Assembly: GCF_947253395.1 (NCBI RefSeq) | Contig: NZ_CAMXYY010000008.1 | Coordinates: 1-30,419 of the forward strand | Reading direction: 5' to 3' | Length of the DNA stretch: 30,419 nt | DNA from: an uncultured Olegusella sp. | GTDB taxonomy: Bacteria; Actinomycetota; Coriobacteriia; Coriobacteriales; Atopobiaceae | In this document: one piece after another, positions 8,155 through 15,022 of the stretch | Layout of the letters: every line of letters starts with the position of its first letter | Numbering within the stretch: position 1 is the first letter of the stretch | Notes under the pieces: model-generated | What the model was told of the DNA's origin: nothing | Database searches by the model: none | What the model saw: only the letters and a program-made list of their open reading frames with translations | Made by a program: the position numbers and the translations under genes

Positions 8155-8979
8155 TTATTTTGCAGTCCCTATGCGAGCGATGAGATTGTTGACCCAGCTG
8201 ATTGCAGAATCGACATCGTCGAGTACCAGAAGGCCGGACGCCTGTTCCACGTAGAGTTCGTCCCAGCCGGCCTTCTTCGATACGACAGGAGGCCATTCCT
8301 GAGCTTTCCTGTAGGCGAAAAGCCGCTCGCAGATCCTTCGGATGACGACAAGATCGACTTCCGACCTATGCATGATGAGCTGTAGATCCACGAGGTCACG
8401 GGCGCGATCGCCCTTACCTGATACCGCATGCAGCTTCTGGGCGACTTGATGGTCGAGCGACATGAGCGGAGCTTTACCAGGAGACGGGAATCCGATCGCC
8501 TCAAACAGCTCTGCGGCTTCCAGCATCTCCGACCACTCCACGCTATCGGCATCACCTATCTCATTGAACCCAACCTCGAGGGGCACCGTGCACCACGGCT
8601 TGCCGAGGTATGCGAGCTTCACCTCGCACGGTTGCATGACGTATTCTTCGGGAATATCCTTCGGCGAGGCTGGATCCTTGCGGACAACGCGTCCCGTAAA
8701 ACCTTCCCAGCCTTGGTGAAGGCGGTCGTTAAGTCTGTCCATGTAGAGGTCGACGCTCATTGTCGTCACCGTATCCAGGTCGGTAGTGAATCTCGTCGCC
8801 GCGTCACCGTAGCGCATCTTGATTGCGCTACCTCCCTTCACCACGCCGTCGGGAAGCATCTGCGCAACGATAGCATTGGCCATGCACGTGCGCATTCTCA
8901 CATAGTCTTGCACAGTGCCTCCGCACGAGCGCCTAATCGCGTCGTCGAGATGGCGCATGCTATTCGGCCTCTTCGTCAT
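8155..8979 (-). CDS. abiEii: AbiEii/AbiGii-type nucleotidyltransferase toxin
   Basis: The 274-residue protein fits the AbiEii toxin family: a nucleotidyltransferase-like fold with KGGSAIK at residues 48-54 and the acidic TRFTTDLD motif at 62-69. This corresponds to the G-G/S...D-x-D pattern of the superfamily. AbiEii-type toxins act in the cytoplasm and are held in check by AbiEi in type IV toxin-antitoxin pairs; several family members inhibit growth and confer abortive phage resistance. Its ATG overlaps the stop of the upstream antitoxin gene by four bases (ATGA), so the two are co-transcribed and probably translationally coupled. The gene appears intact and near usual family length. It sits next to mobile-element remnants, which suggests it arrived with that element. 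Confidence 0.87.
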   Translation of the reverse strand: MTKRPNSMRHLDDAIRRSCGGTVQDYVRMRTCMANAIVAQMLPDGVVKGGSAIKMRYGDAATRFTTDLDTVTTMSVDLYMDRLNDRLHQGWEGFTGRVVRKDPASPKDIPEEYVMQPCEVKLAYLGKPWCTVPLEVGFNEIGDADSVEWSEMLEAAELFEAIGFPSPGKAPLMSLDHQVAQKLHAVSGKGDRARDLVDLQLIMHRSEVDLVVIRRICERLFAYRKAQEWPPVVSKKAGWDELYVEQASGLLVLDDVDSAISWVNNLIARIGTAK

Positions 8980-9497
8980 CTTTCGATCTTCTCCTTGATC
9001 TCCTTCTTTTCGCTCTCAGTCAGATACCCTATGCGCAGCGCCTCGGAAGCCGCCTCAAGGGCTCTGTCGGTGCCCATGGTCTGCGCAGCACAGACTATCG
9101 CGGCAGCAAGCGGTTGACAGGGAATGCCCTCAATCCAAGTCGGATCGGCATCTGACTTGATAACTCTAACACCCTTCCCAAGGTTTCGCCGCACGCGCTT
9201 CGGAGCGGCGATCCACATCTTGGAAGGGTCCGTAGGTGCCAGTTGGAGCAAGGCAACGACGGACTCCCCATAGAGGAAAGCGCCTTCGCCCGTCGCCCTC
9301 ACAGCAATCGCAAAGGGGGCTTGGGGCTGGGAAGGCCAGATGGGCATACGATAAACTCCACGCGCCACGCGGATGAGCTTTCCTGCTCGCGCCTGCTGGA
9401 CGAGCTCAGCGTTGGACATCCCGAGCTCTGCTGCCTCGGATGAGGTGACAAGTCCGAAGTCATCGACCGCATTGTATATGTCATCGATTTTTGCCAT
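8976..9497 (-). CDS. abiEi: AbiEi-type antitoxin / autoregulator
   Basis: The 173-residue protein begins with a winged helix-turn-helix typical of AbiEi (DDFGLVTSSEAAELGMSNAE, then RAGKLIRVARGVYRMP) and continues with the antitoxin domain that ends in a Lys/Glu-rich helix. In characterised AbiE systems the N-terminal domain represses the operon and the C-terminal domain neutralises AbiEii without a stable complex. ATG at 9497 is the only sensible start because the HTH follows directly. No Shine-Dalgarno sequence lies upstream; instead TATACT sits about six bases before the ATG, so the mRNA may be leaderless. The gene precedes the toxin with a four-base overlap. Confidence 0.85.
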   Translation of the reverse strand: MAKIDDIYNAVDDFGLVTSSEAAELGMSNAELVQQARAGKLIRVARGVYRMPIWPSQPQAPFAIAVRATGEGAFLYGESVVALLQLAPTDPSKMWIAAPKRVRRNLGKGVRVIKSDADPTWIEGIPCQPLAAAIVCAAQTMGTDRALEAASEALRIGYLTESEKKEIKEKIER

Positions 9498-9536
9498 GTC
9501 ATAAGTATAGCGTATTTACTATACTTCTGACATGGC
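9493..9536 (-). promoter_or_regulatory. Large palindrome over the abiEi promoter and start codon
   Basis: GCCATGTCATAAGTATAG (9493-9510) is mirrored by CTATACTTCTGACATGGC (9519-9536) with a single mismatch and an 8-base centre. The inner arms hold TATACT, a -10 candidate on the minus strand, and the outer arm contains the abiEi ATG. ATGTCA lies 18 bases upstream of TATACT and could be a weak -35. AbiEi proteins are known to repress their own promoters by binding inverted repeats, so this is the probable operator. Confidence 0.75.
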
Positions 9537-9540
9537 ATTA

Positions 9541-10418
9541 TATTGAGTCAAAATAGAGAACTATCTTTGATTACTATGCAAAACGTAGCCATCCTGTGTC
9601 TTGCAATCAAAATCCATGGTGCCTAGCGCTGATTTCCATAGCGTCGTGACTTCTTACATAAACCATTTGAACACGCTTCTGAAGAGTCAAGCGCAGAGCG
9701 AGGGTATTGCCTTAATCAATGCCTTCATCCTCCGTTCCTTCCATCCAATCGGCTTCCTTTTCTGCTTCCACACTCTTCGTCGGTTACGAAAGGTTCCTGC
9801 AATCTCAGCGTCAACTTGCTTGAACACTTGCACTGCTTCACTTCGTGCTTAGAAAGGATGTTAGTCAAAGAAGATTACCGGCGGGGAGCTGTCGCTCAGG
9901 CACCGAGGTCACTCGAGAAACTCGTCTTGGTCCGCAGAGTTGTCGGACTTTGTCAGACCTTGTCAGACCTGGACAACCAGTCCCACAGGGACCAAATTCA
10001 AAGTCATCCCAACAGCTTGCAAATCCCCAAGAGGCAAACTGCACCAGAAAGATTATGCAAATACCATTCAGGCACCTTCCACCATCACTGCGAGACGGCC
10101 GCACTCAAACAATATGAGCACACCGAGTCCCCACTGTAGCTTAAGGAGCTCAGCGACTGAGGAGACCGTAGTTCTCCACTCCTCAAGCCCAACTTGGGCT
10201 CAATCATCTCAATCTCTTCGAATACCCTAGAGGCAGACCATCTTTCGCAGTCTGTGATGTCCGCACCCCATGCGATAATAATTGCGAAACGCGATGCGCG
10301 TGACATCCAAGACTGCACAGCCAGATGCGGTGCTTACCGTGGATGGATTGTTTGGCTTCGGTTCGACGAGTTTAATTTCCGATTAGCCACAACACCAACC
10401 AAGAAAGGTGGCAAGAGG
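9541..10418. other. Gene-poor stretch between the AbiE pair and the orphan ORFs
   Basis: No ORF here has both a ribosome-binding site and a recognisable protein pattern. The short ORFs on either strand are Ser/Pro/Arg rich and lack good starts. The only protein-like piece is a minus-strand frame at 9687-9848. A short direct repeat, CTTGTCAGAC, occurs twice near 9948-9968. The stretch may be decayed DNA of the same former mobile element. Confidence 0.5.
9687..9848 (-). pseudogene. Possible gene fragment, unrecognised
   Basis: This 53-codon frame has no start of its own but reads like a real protein tail: VFKQVDAEIAGTFRNRRR, then WKQKRKPIGWKERRMKALI, ending in TGA at 9687-9689. It is strongly basic. 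It is preceded by TAA at 9849-9851. Nothing convincing lies upstream to supply an N-terminus, so it is either a truncated fragment or chance. Confidence 0.25.
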
Positions 10419-10850
10419 ATGAATGACGAAGAGCTTGGCTTGCCTCGACCGAAAAAATACGAAGGCGAGCAATTCAGCGTCCTCGATTATGGAACAGAAG
10501 AATATGCAGATGCTCGGACGCTCGATGAGGCTATCGCCATTCGGGGCGCCAAGGCGTTCCTCAGAGATGTTACCCCGGACGATTTTTCCGACGACAACCT
10601 ACCGGGTGTCAAAAAAATCGGAATCGCGGAGCTCTGGGCGGATTCAACCTGGGAAGAGGGTAAAACCAAGCGCGATGTGGCTCTTGAGAGGTCGGCGACC
10701 TCCGTCAAGGAGGGGGATCTGCTCGAGGCCCGCCCATGCTCAGAAGACGACAGCGACTGGGGTTACCACTTCCACCTCATCGACGGGTCAGCGCTGCCAT
10801 ACACCCCCTACCACGACTATGATGACCAATTTTTTCCAACAAGCTTTTGA
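10419..10850 (+). CDS. Hypothetical acidic protein
   Basis: ATG 10419 is preceded by AAAGGTGGCAAG, a usable ribosome-binding site, and opens a 143-residue soluble protein rich in Asp and Glu with no signal peptide or membrane segment. The frame is open upstream to 10194, but that extension is not protein-like. Visible stretches are EEYADARTLDEAIAIRG and an aromatic, acidic C-terminus (DWGYHFHLIDG, YTPYHDYDDQFF). I do not recognise the family. Its acidity and small size are shared by many immunity proteins, but that is only a resemblance. It lies in the accessory region just before the 23-bp repeat array. Confidence 0.55.
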   Translation: MNDEELGLPRPKKYEGEQFSVLDYGTEEYADARTLDEAIAIRGAKAFLRDVTPDDFSDDNLPGVKKIGIAELWADSTWEEGKTKRDVALERSATSVKEGDLLEARPCSEDDSDWGYHFHLIDGSALPYTPYHDYDDQFFPTSF

Positions 10851-10989
10851 GGACTTGTGCGGGGATGAATGGCTTGTATGCCGCGTCAGAGAAACCTCCT
10901 GCTTTGGCGAGGATAGCATCGATGTGGATCCCGATTTCTGCTGGCGAGTCTACTCATGCAAGGTCACGGTCTATCGCGTCGGTATGTAA
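10819..10989 (+). CDS. Small hypothetical protein overlapping the previous ORF
   Basis: A 56-residue frame begins at tandem ATG codons 10819 and 10822 and runs to TAA at 10987. It overlaps the previous ORF by 32 bases in another frame. The product (MMTNFFQQAFEDLCGDEWLV, then Cys-, Asp- and aromatic-rich) looks protein-like. No Shine-Dalgarno sequence is clear, so translation would rely on coupling. Alternatively, it is the displaced tail of the preceding gene after a frameshift. It is unrecognised. Confidence 0.35.
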   Translation: MMTNFFQQAFEDLCGDEWLVCRVRETSCFGEDSIDVDPDFCWRVYSCKVTVYRVGM

Positions 10990-11033
10990 TGCCTATGGCC
11001 TCTGGCTCACTTCCCATCTTTTACACCATTTTA

Positions 11034-11290
11034 TGGACGTAACTCGTTCTATTTCATACTGGGCGCCAAAAGCCACGTTCTACTTCACTTTTTTTGCCAA
11101 AAGCCACGTTTTATTTCACGCAAAAAAATCTACCTGGGCAAACGTCAGACCCTTTGAAACAGAGTGTGGCTTTTGACATTTTTTCTGAAACAGAACGTGG
11201 CGTTTGGCAAACAAAACCGTGTTGACTGAAACGGTATGTGGCTTTTGGCAAGCAGAGCCGCGCCAGTTGAAACGACATATGGCGTTTGAC
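11034..11290. repeat. Array of about seven degenerate 23-bp repeats in two opposed blocks
   Basis: Each unit reads TGAAAC, about three variable bases, then a core like ACGTGGCTTTTGGC. Plus-oriented copies are at 11155-11177, 11186-11208, 11227-11249 and 11268-11290. Minus-oriented copies are at 11065-11087 and 11096-11118, with a half-conserved one at 11034-11056. Start-to-start distances are 31 bases within the minus block and for the first plus pair, and 41 for the next two. The orientation flips across a 36-base centre. Units are too degenerate, and spacers too short (8 or 18 bases), for a CRISPR array. The array lies between the orphan ORFs and the rpsI terminator. Confidence 0.8.
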
Positions 11291-11319
11291 GCGCGCCGCC
11301 GCACACAAAGCCGCGGCAC

Positions 11320-11347
11320 AAAAAAGCCCGCCGGTTTCCCAGCGGGC
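11320..11347 (-). terminator. Terminator of the rplM-rpsI operon
   Basis: On the minus strand GCCCGCTGG pairs with CCGGCGGGC (one G-T wobble) around a GAAA loop and is followed by six T (A run at 11320-11325). It lies about 45 bases after the rpsI stop. It is a textbook intrinsic terminator. Confidence 0.92.
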
Positions 11348-11391
11348 GGAAAGGGCAAAACCCAGATAGGTACAAATACGCTGCAAAAAGC

Positions 11392-11784
11392 TTAGCGCTT
11401 GGAGAACTGCGGACGCTTGCGAGCCTTCTTCAGACCGTACTTCTTGCGCTCGACAGCACGTGCATCACGGGTGAGGAAGCCAGCCTTCTTGAGGTCAGCA
11501 CGGTACTCACCAGCAGAAAGCAGGGCGCGAGCAATGCCCAAACGTATTGCACCAGACTGACCGTTGATGCCGCCACCATCACAGTTGGCAAAAACATCAA
11601 AGTGATCAACGGTATCAGTCACACGGAAAGGTGCCAGAGCATTGTCAACAAGCTGCTGACGGCCAAAGTAGTTGAGGGCATCGCGGCCATTGACCACGAC
11701 CTTGCCAGTGCCGGGTACGAGACGCACGCGAGCGGTGGCCTCCTTACGACGGCCAGTGCCAGTGTAGACGACAGTATCTGCCAT
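11392..11784 (-). CDS. rpsI: 30S ribosomal protein uS9
   Basis: The 130-residue protein has the uS9 pattern: TGTGRRKEATARVRL near the N-terminus, VNGRDALNYF, a glycine-rich GGGINGQSGAIRLGIARAL, and the conserved basic tail KKARKRPQFSKR that reaches the ribosomal P site. The start at 11784 (MADTVVYTG) is chosen because GGAGGG lies about eight bases upstream, inside the end of rplM; an in-frame ATG five codons earlier has no such site. Only two bases separate it from the rplM stop, as expected for this conserved operon. Confidence 0.98.
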   Translation of the reverse strand: MADTVVYTGTGRRKEATARVRLVPGTGKVVVNGRDALNYFGRQQLVDNALAPFRVTDTVDHFDVFANCDGGGINGQSGAIRLGIARALLSAGEYRADLKKAGFLTRDARAVERKKYGLKKARKRPQFSKR

Positions 11785-11786
11785 GG

Positions 11787-12227
11787 CTAGGCCCTCCAAT
11801 CAATCTGCGTGGGATTCTGAGCGGTATGAGGGTGCTCGGGGCCAGCATACACCTTGAGCTTCATGCCCTGCTGACGGCCCAGCTTGGTCTTGGGAAGCAT
11901 GCCCTTAACCGCATGCTCAACAACACGCTCGGGATGCTTTGCCATAGCTTCCTTAAAAGACTCAAAATGCATTCCACCTAGCCAGCCAGAGTAGCGCCAA
12001 TAGCGCTTTGCATCTGCCTTGTTGCCAGACAAAACAACCTTGTCAGCGTTGATAACGACAACAAAGTCACCCGTGTCAGCATTAGGGGTGTACTGTGGCT
12101 TGTTCTTACCACGAAGCGCCATAGCCGCCACCGTTGCGAGGCGACCAAGCGTTGCGCCATCAGCGTCGATGAGCAACCACTTACGCTCAACCTCGCCCTT
12201 CTTGGCGTAATGAGTCGACTTGTTCAC
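11787..12227 (-). CDS. rplM: 50S ribosomal protein uL13
   Basis: The 146-residue protein shows uL13 hallmarks: WLLIDADGATLGRLATVAA, the VVVINADKVVLSGNK segment, YWRYSGW, and HAVKGMLPKTKLGRQ, followed by the KLKVYAGPEHPH region near the C-terminus. Translation starts at a GTG (12225-12227) with GGAGGAG about four bases upstream. It is the first gene of the rplM-rpsI operon and is essential for early 50S assembly. Confidence 0.98.
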   Translation of the reverse strand: MNKSTHYAKKGEVERKWLLIDADGATLGRLATVAAMALRGKNKPQYTPNADTGDFVVVINADKVVLSGNKADAKRYWRYSGWLGGMHFESFKEAMAKHPERVVEHAVKGMLPKTKLGRQQGMKLKVYAGPEHPHTAQNPTQIDWRA

Positions 12228-12329
12228 TTGACTCCTCCACTTACCTACTAAAATGCGCCAGCTCCTGGACGAACAGACGCTTGCGTTTTCTTCTCAGAGG
12301 TTACGGGGCTCTGCAAAGAAGCGTTCTTA

Positions 12330-12358
12330 AGTATAGCGCGAAAATATACCCATGTGCA
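12330..12358 (-). promoter_or_regulatory. Likely rplM promoter
   Basis: On the minus strand TATACT (12330-12335) follows TGCACA (12353-12358) with a 17-base spacer. Transcription would start near 12323, giving a leader of roughly 95 bases before the GTG. The leader could hold a regulatory structure as in other L13 operons, but I see no clear one. Confidence 0.5.
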
Positions 12359-12391
12359 GGGCTTTTTTTCATACACAACTTATACAAGCAA

Positions 12392-12418
12392 ACCCCCACC
12401 AGACAATCCGGTGGGGGT
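12392..12418 (-). terminator. Hairpin ending the sialic-acid operon
   Basis: ACCCCCACC (12392-12400) and GGTGGGGGT (12410-12418) form a perfect nine-pair stem with a nine-base loop, about 100 bases after the nagB stop. On the minus strand it is followed by TTTGCTTGT, a modest T-tract. It separates the nag/nan operon from the rplM promoter. Confidence 0.7.
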
Positions 12419-12453
12419 CAGAGCAACAAACTGTCCAACTGCAACAGAGAAGA

Positions 12454-12517
12454 ACAAGAAAACCTATCTGTTTTCTCAGCTTTACACAAGAAAACCTATC
12501 TGTTTTCTCAGCTTTAC
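12454..12517. repeat. Perfect 32-bp tandem duplication next to the nagB stop
   Basis: Bases 12454-12485 and 12486-12517 are identical. Each unit contains the small inverted repeat GAAAAC/GTTTTC. The second unit abuts the nagB TAA at 12518-12520, so the duplication lies wholly in the 3' untranslated part. The identity of the copies suggests a recent event. Confidence 0.95.
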
Positions 12518-13246
12518 TTACGTAAGCAAAGCCAACGCCTCACTATCAGCAACAATCGTGCAGTCAGCATGCAGCTGTAAAACAGAAGCGGGCACTTCAG
12601 GCGTCACAGGGCCACGAACAGTATCGTAGATTGCCTGAGCCTTCTTGGGGCCGCTTGCAATCAACAGAACACGACGAGCATGCATGATGGTACCAACACC
12701 CATGGTATATGCCTGGCGAGGTACGTCTTCGATATGATCAAAGAGGCGGCTATTTGCCTCGATGGTTGACTCAGTAAGATCTACGCATTGGGTCCCAGCA
12801 GCAAAGGCGGCAGCAGGCTCGTTAAAGCCAATATGGCCATTATTGCCAATGCCTAATAGTTGAAGATCGACATATCCAGCAGCTTCAACCAGCGCATCAT
12901 AGCTTGAGCATGCCTCTTCAGCGTTGGGGTTGGAGCCATCGGGCACATGGGTTGCCTCAATATCAATATTGATATGTGAGAAGAGGTGCTCGTTCATAAA
13001 ATAGTGGTAGCTTTGGGGATTATCGTGAGACAGGCCACGATACTCATCAAGGTTGTACGTGCTCACCCGAGAGAAATCCAAATAACCTTGCTTGTACCAA
13101 TCAATAAGCTGATTGTATGCACCAATAGGAGTGGAACCTGTAGCCAAACCCAAAGCGCAGTTGGGCTTGAGCAAAACCTGTGCACCAATAATGGCTGCAG
13201 CCTTGCGGCTCATATCCTCATAATCTTTTGCCTCGATGATGCGCAT
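12518..13246 (-). CDS. nagB: Glucosamine-6-phosphate deaminase
   Basis: NagB converts glucosamine-6-phosphate to fructose-6-phosphate and ammonia, the last step of amino-sugar use before glycolysis. The 242-residue length matches the Gram-positive NagB type. ATGSTP at 35-40 binds phosphate, NLDEY at 65-69 carries the catalytic Asp67, and GIGNNGHIGFNEP at 132-144 holds the catalytic His138 and Glu143. In this type Asn replaces the Asp of the E. coli enzyme. The start at 13246 follows AAAGGAG; an upstream in-frame ATG nine codons earlier lacks a site. It is last in the operon, 88 bases after nanE. The nagA deacetylase that should feed it is not in the window. Confidence 0.96.
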   Translation of the reverse strand: MRIIEAKDYEDMSRKAAAIIGAQVLLKPNCALGLATGSTPIGAYNQLIDWYKQGYLDFSRVSTYNLDEYRGLSHDNPQSYHYFMNEHLFSHINIDIEATHVPDGSNPNAEEACSSYDALVEAAGYVDLQLLGIGNNGHIGFNEPAAAFAAGTQCVDLTESTIEANSRLFDHIEDVPRQAYTMGVGTIMHARRVLLIASGPKKAQAIYDTVRGPVTPEVPASVLQLHADCTIVADSEALALLT

Positions 13247-13334
13247 ACGACATCTCCTTTCGCAAACACACAATTTTTAAGCCGAACAAAACGCTCGTCC
13301 ACCCACACCTTTCGCAACAATACTGGATTGCACC

Positions 13335-14024
13335 CTATTCATCAATTGCCGCGCAAAACCACTTGGTAAGAGAGGTGGGATGAGTAATGCCCGTACCCAC
13401 CACAACCGCCCAAGCTCCTGCACTCATAGCAGCAGCAGCATCGGCTGGTGTATGTACATGCCCCTCACAAATCACAGGTATACCAGGGAATTCTTCAACC
13501 GCTTGACGCAAAATTGGCAAATCAGGGCCTTCTGCCATCGTGGTATTGATAGCGGCCTTATTGTGCGAAAGGGTTGTCGAAATCACATCACAACCAGCGG
13601 CTACTGCATGTCGAATATCTTCAATTGTCATGCAGTCAGCCATCACCAATGTCTCGCACTGCGCACGCAAATCAACAACGGTCTGCTCAAAGCTTCGGCC
13701 ATCAGGGCGAGGGCGATCCGTCGCATCGATTGCAACCACGTCGGCACCTGCATTGACGCAAGCAATAGCATGGCGCAGAGTTGGTGTGATGTAGACGCCC
13801 TCATGGCCTTCTTTCCAAAGACCGATAACGGGAATATCCACTCGGCCTTTGATAGCGGCAATATCAGACAATCCCTGGCAGCGAATAGCTGCAGCTCCTC
13901 CGAGCTCACAGGCACGCGCCATCTGAGCCATAGTTTCGGGATGCCGCAAGGGCTCGCCAGGATAAGCCTGAACACTCACAATGAGCTTACCTTTCAGATT
14001 TTGGATGAGCTGTGGCACTGCCAT
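13335..14024 (-). CDS. nanE: N-acetylmannosamine-6-phosphate 2-epimerase
   Basis: NanE turns ManNAc-6-phosphate into GlcNAc-6-phosphate. The 229-residue protein is a TIM barrel with the family segments GKLIVSVQAYPGEPL (substrate phosphate side), GGAAAIRCQG, GLWKEGHEGVYITPT with the catalytic Lys, VVAIDATDRPRPDG, and the C-terminal phosphate-binding ICEGHVHTP and AWAVVVGTGITHPT. Length is normal for the family. ATG at 14024 follows GGGGAAG. It lies 11 bases after nanK in the same operon. Confidence 0.95.
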   Translation of the reverse strand: MAVPQLIQNLKGKLIVSVQAYPGEPLRHPETMAQMARACELGGAAAIRCQGLSDIAAIKGRVDIPVIGLWKEGHEGVYITPTLRHAIACVNAGADVVAIDATDRPRPDGRSFEQTVVDLRAQCETLVMADCMTIEDIRHAVAAGCDVISTTLSHNKAAINTTMAEGPDLPILRQAVEEFPGIPVICEGHVHTPADAAAAMSAGAWAVVVGTGITHPTSLTKWFCAAIDE

Positions 14025-14035
14025 GAAGCTTCCCC

Positions 14036-15010
14036 CTACTCACTAATCTCTGCATAGCCTGAGTGCAAGAAGTTTTCTGCTGCACCGATAATAGGAGCCT
14101 CTCCCCCAAGCTCGCCACTGACAATCGCTGTCTTTTGGACAGGAGGCATTGCTTGTCCCATAAACGCCTGATGCATGGCATCAGACCAGTCGGGGCCGCA
14201 TTGTGCTACCGACCCAGACAGTATGACGCAGGCGGGATCAAGCATATTGCACATGCTGCCAAGCACTTCACCTAAAGCTCTGCCAGCGCGCTCTTCTGCT
14301 CCTTTGGCAGCACTGTCTCCTGCCGCAGCCAACCGGTCAATTTCAGCACCATCCATGGGACTGCCATCTGCCTGAGTATCACTGCCACCAAGGCGAAGGA
14401 ATTCCTCGATAATGCCCGGACCTGCAGCAATAGGCTCAAGATGACCCGTTGCTCCACAAGAACAAGGAACGCCCGCTGCAGCAATACAGGCAACATGTCC
14501 GATATGCCCTGCTTCATCGTGAGCGCCAAGCATGATGGTGCCACGCTCTATATACGCGCCACCAATACCAGTACCAACAGCCACCACCAGACAACTCGAC
14601 ATTCCACGCCCACTACCGCGACGTGCCTCGCCTAAAGCATGGGCATGCACATCGTTCAAAACGCGGCAAGGCAGACCTGAGCGAGCACTCACTTCTGCTC
14701 CCAGATGCGTACCACCCCACCCAGGCATAAGATCATTTGCAAAGGTAATGTCGCCGTTGCGAGGATTAACCACGCCAGCACTGGAAATACCCACGCCAAC
14801 AGATGTGACACCCAGCTCACGAGCCCGCGTTTGAGCAGCTTTGACTTGCTCAATAACAGTAGCCAAAACGTGTTTGCCACCGCGTTTGGCCTCAGTGGGA
14901 ACTTTTTCGACTGCCTCAACGCAAACTGAATCCTCACTTAGCAATACAATGCCGCACGCAATCTTGGTGCCGCCAATATCAACGCCTATAACTGCAGTTT
15001 CTTTTGCCAT
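14036..15010 (-). CDS. nanK: ROK-family N-acetylmannosamine kinase
   Basis: NanK phosphorylates ManNAc with ATP. The 324-residue protein has the ROK signatures: DIGGTKI at 11-17 for ATP phosphate, LND with catalytic Asp120, and GTGIGG at 146-151. The ROK zinc motif normally reads C-x-C-G-x-x-G-C-x-E; here it is CSCGATGHLE (183-192), with His190 in place of the third Cys, which could still bind zinc. Glucokinases share these motifs; the position between nanA and nanE favours ManNAc as substrate. The gene lies 12 bases after nanA. Confidence 0.88.
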   Translation of the reverse strand: MAKETAVIGVDIGGTKIACGIVLLSEDSVCVEAVEKVPTEAKRGGKHVLATVIEQVKAAQTRARELGVTSVGVGISSAGVVNPRNGDITFANDLMPGWGGTHLGAEVSARSGLPCRVLNDVHAHALGEARRGSGRGMSSCLVVAVGTGIGGAYIERGTIMLGAHDEAGHIGHVACIAAAGVPCSCGATGHLEPIAAGPGIIEEFLRLGGSDTQADGSPMDGAEIDRLAAAGDSAAKGAEERAGRALGEVLGSMCNMLDPACVILSGSVAQCGPDWSDAMHQAFMGQAMPPVQKTAIVSGELGGEAPIIGAAENFLHSGYAEISE

Positions 15011-15022
15011 CTGTCAACCTCC

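Noticed and set aside
8428..9117. 229-codon plus-strand ORF antisense to the AbiE pair
   Set aside because: The minus strand encodes clear AbiEii and AbiEi proteins. This frame has no recognisable pattern.
11034..11290. CRISPR array
   Set aside because: Repeats are degenerate, change orientation midway, leave spacers of only 8 or 18 bases, and no cas gene is nearby.
11111..11386. Several overlapping 76-91-codon minus-strand ORFs in the repeat array
   Set aside because: They arise because the 23-bp units lack stops in several frames. Their repeated peptide simply reflects the DNA repeat, and the rpsI terminator lies inside them.
12281..12629. Two plus-strand ORFs of 91-99 codons upstream of rplM
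   Set aside because: They span the rplM promoter, the operon terminator and the 32-bp duplication, and then run antisense into nagB. Their repeated peptide comes from the duplication.
13380..14057. 225-codon plus-strand ORF antisense to nanE
   Set aside because: The composition (Cys, His and Ser rich) is that of an antisense shadow, and nanE is certain.
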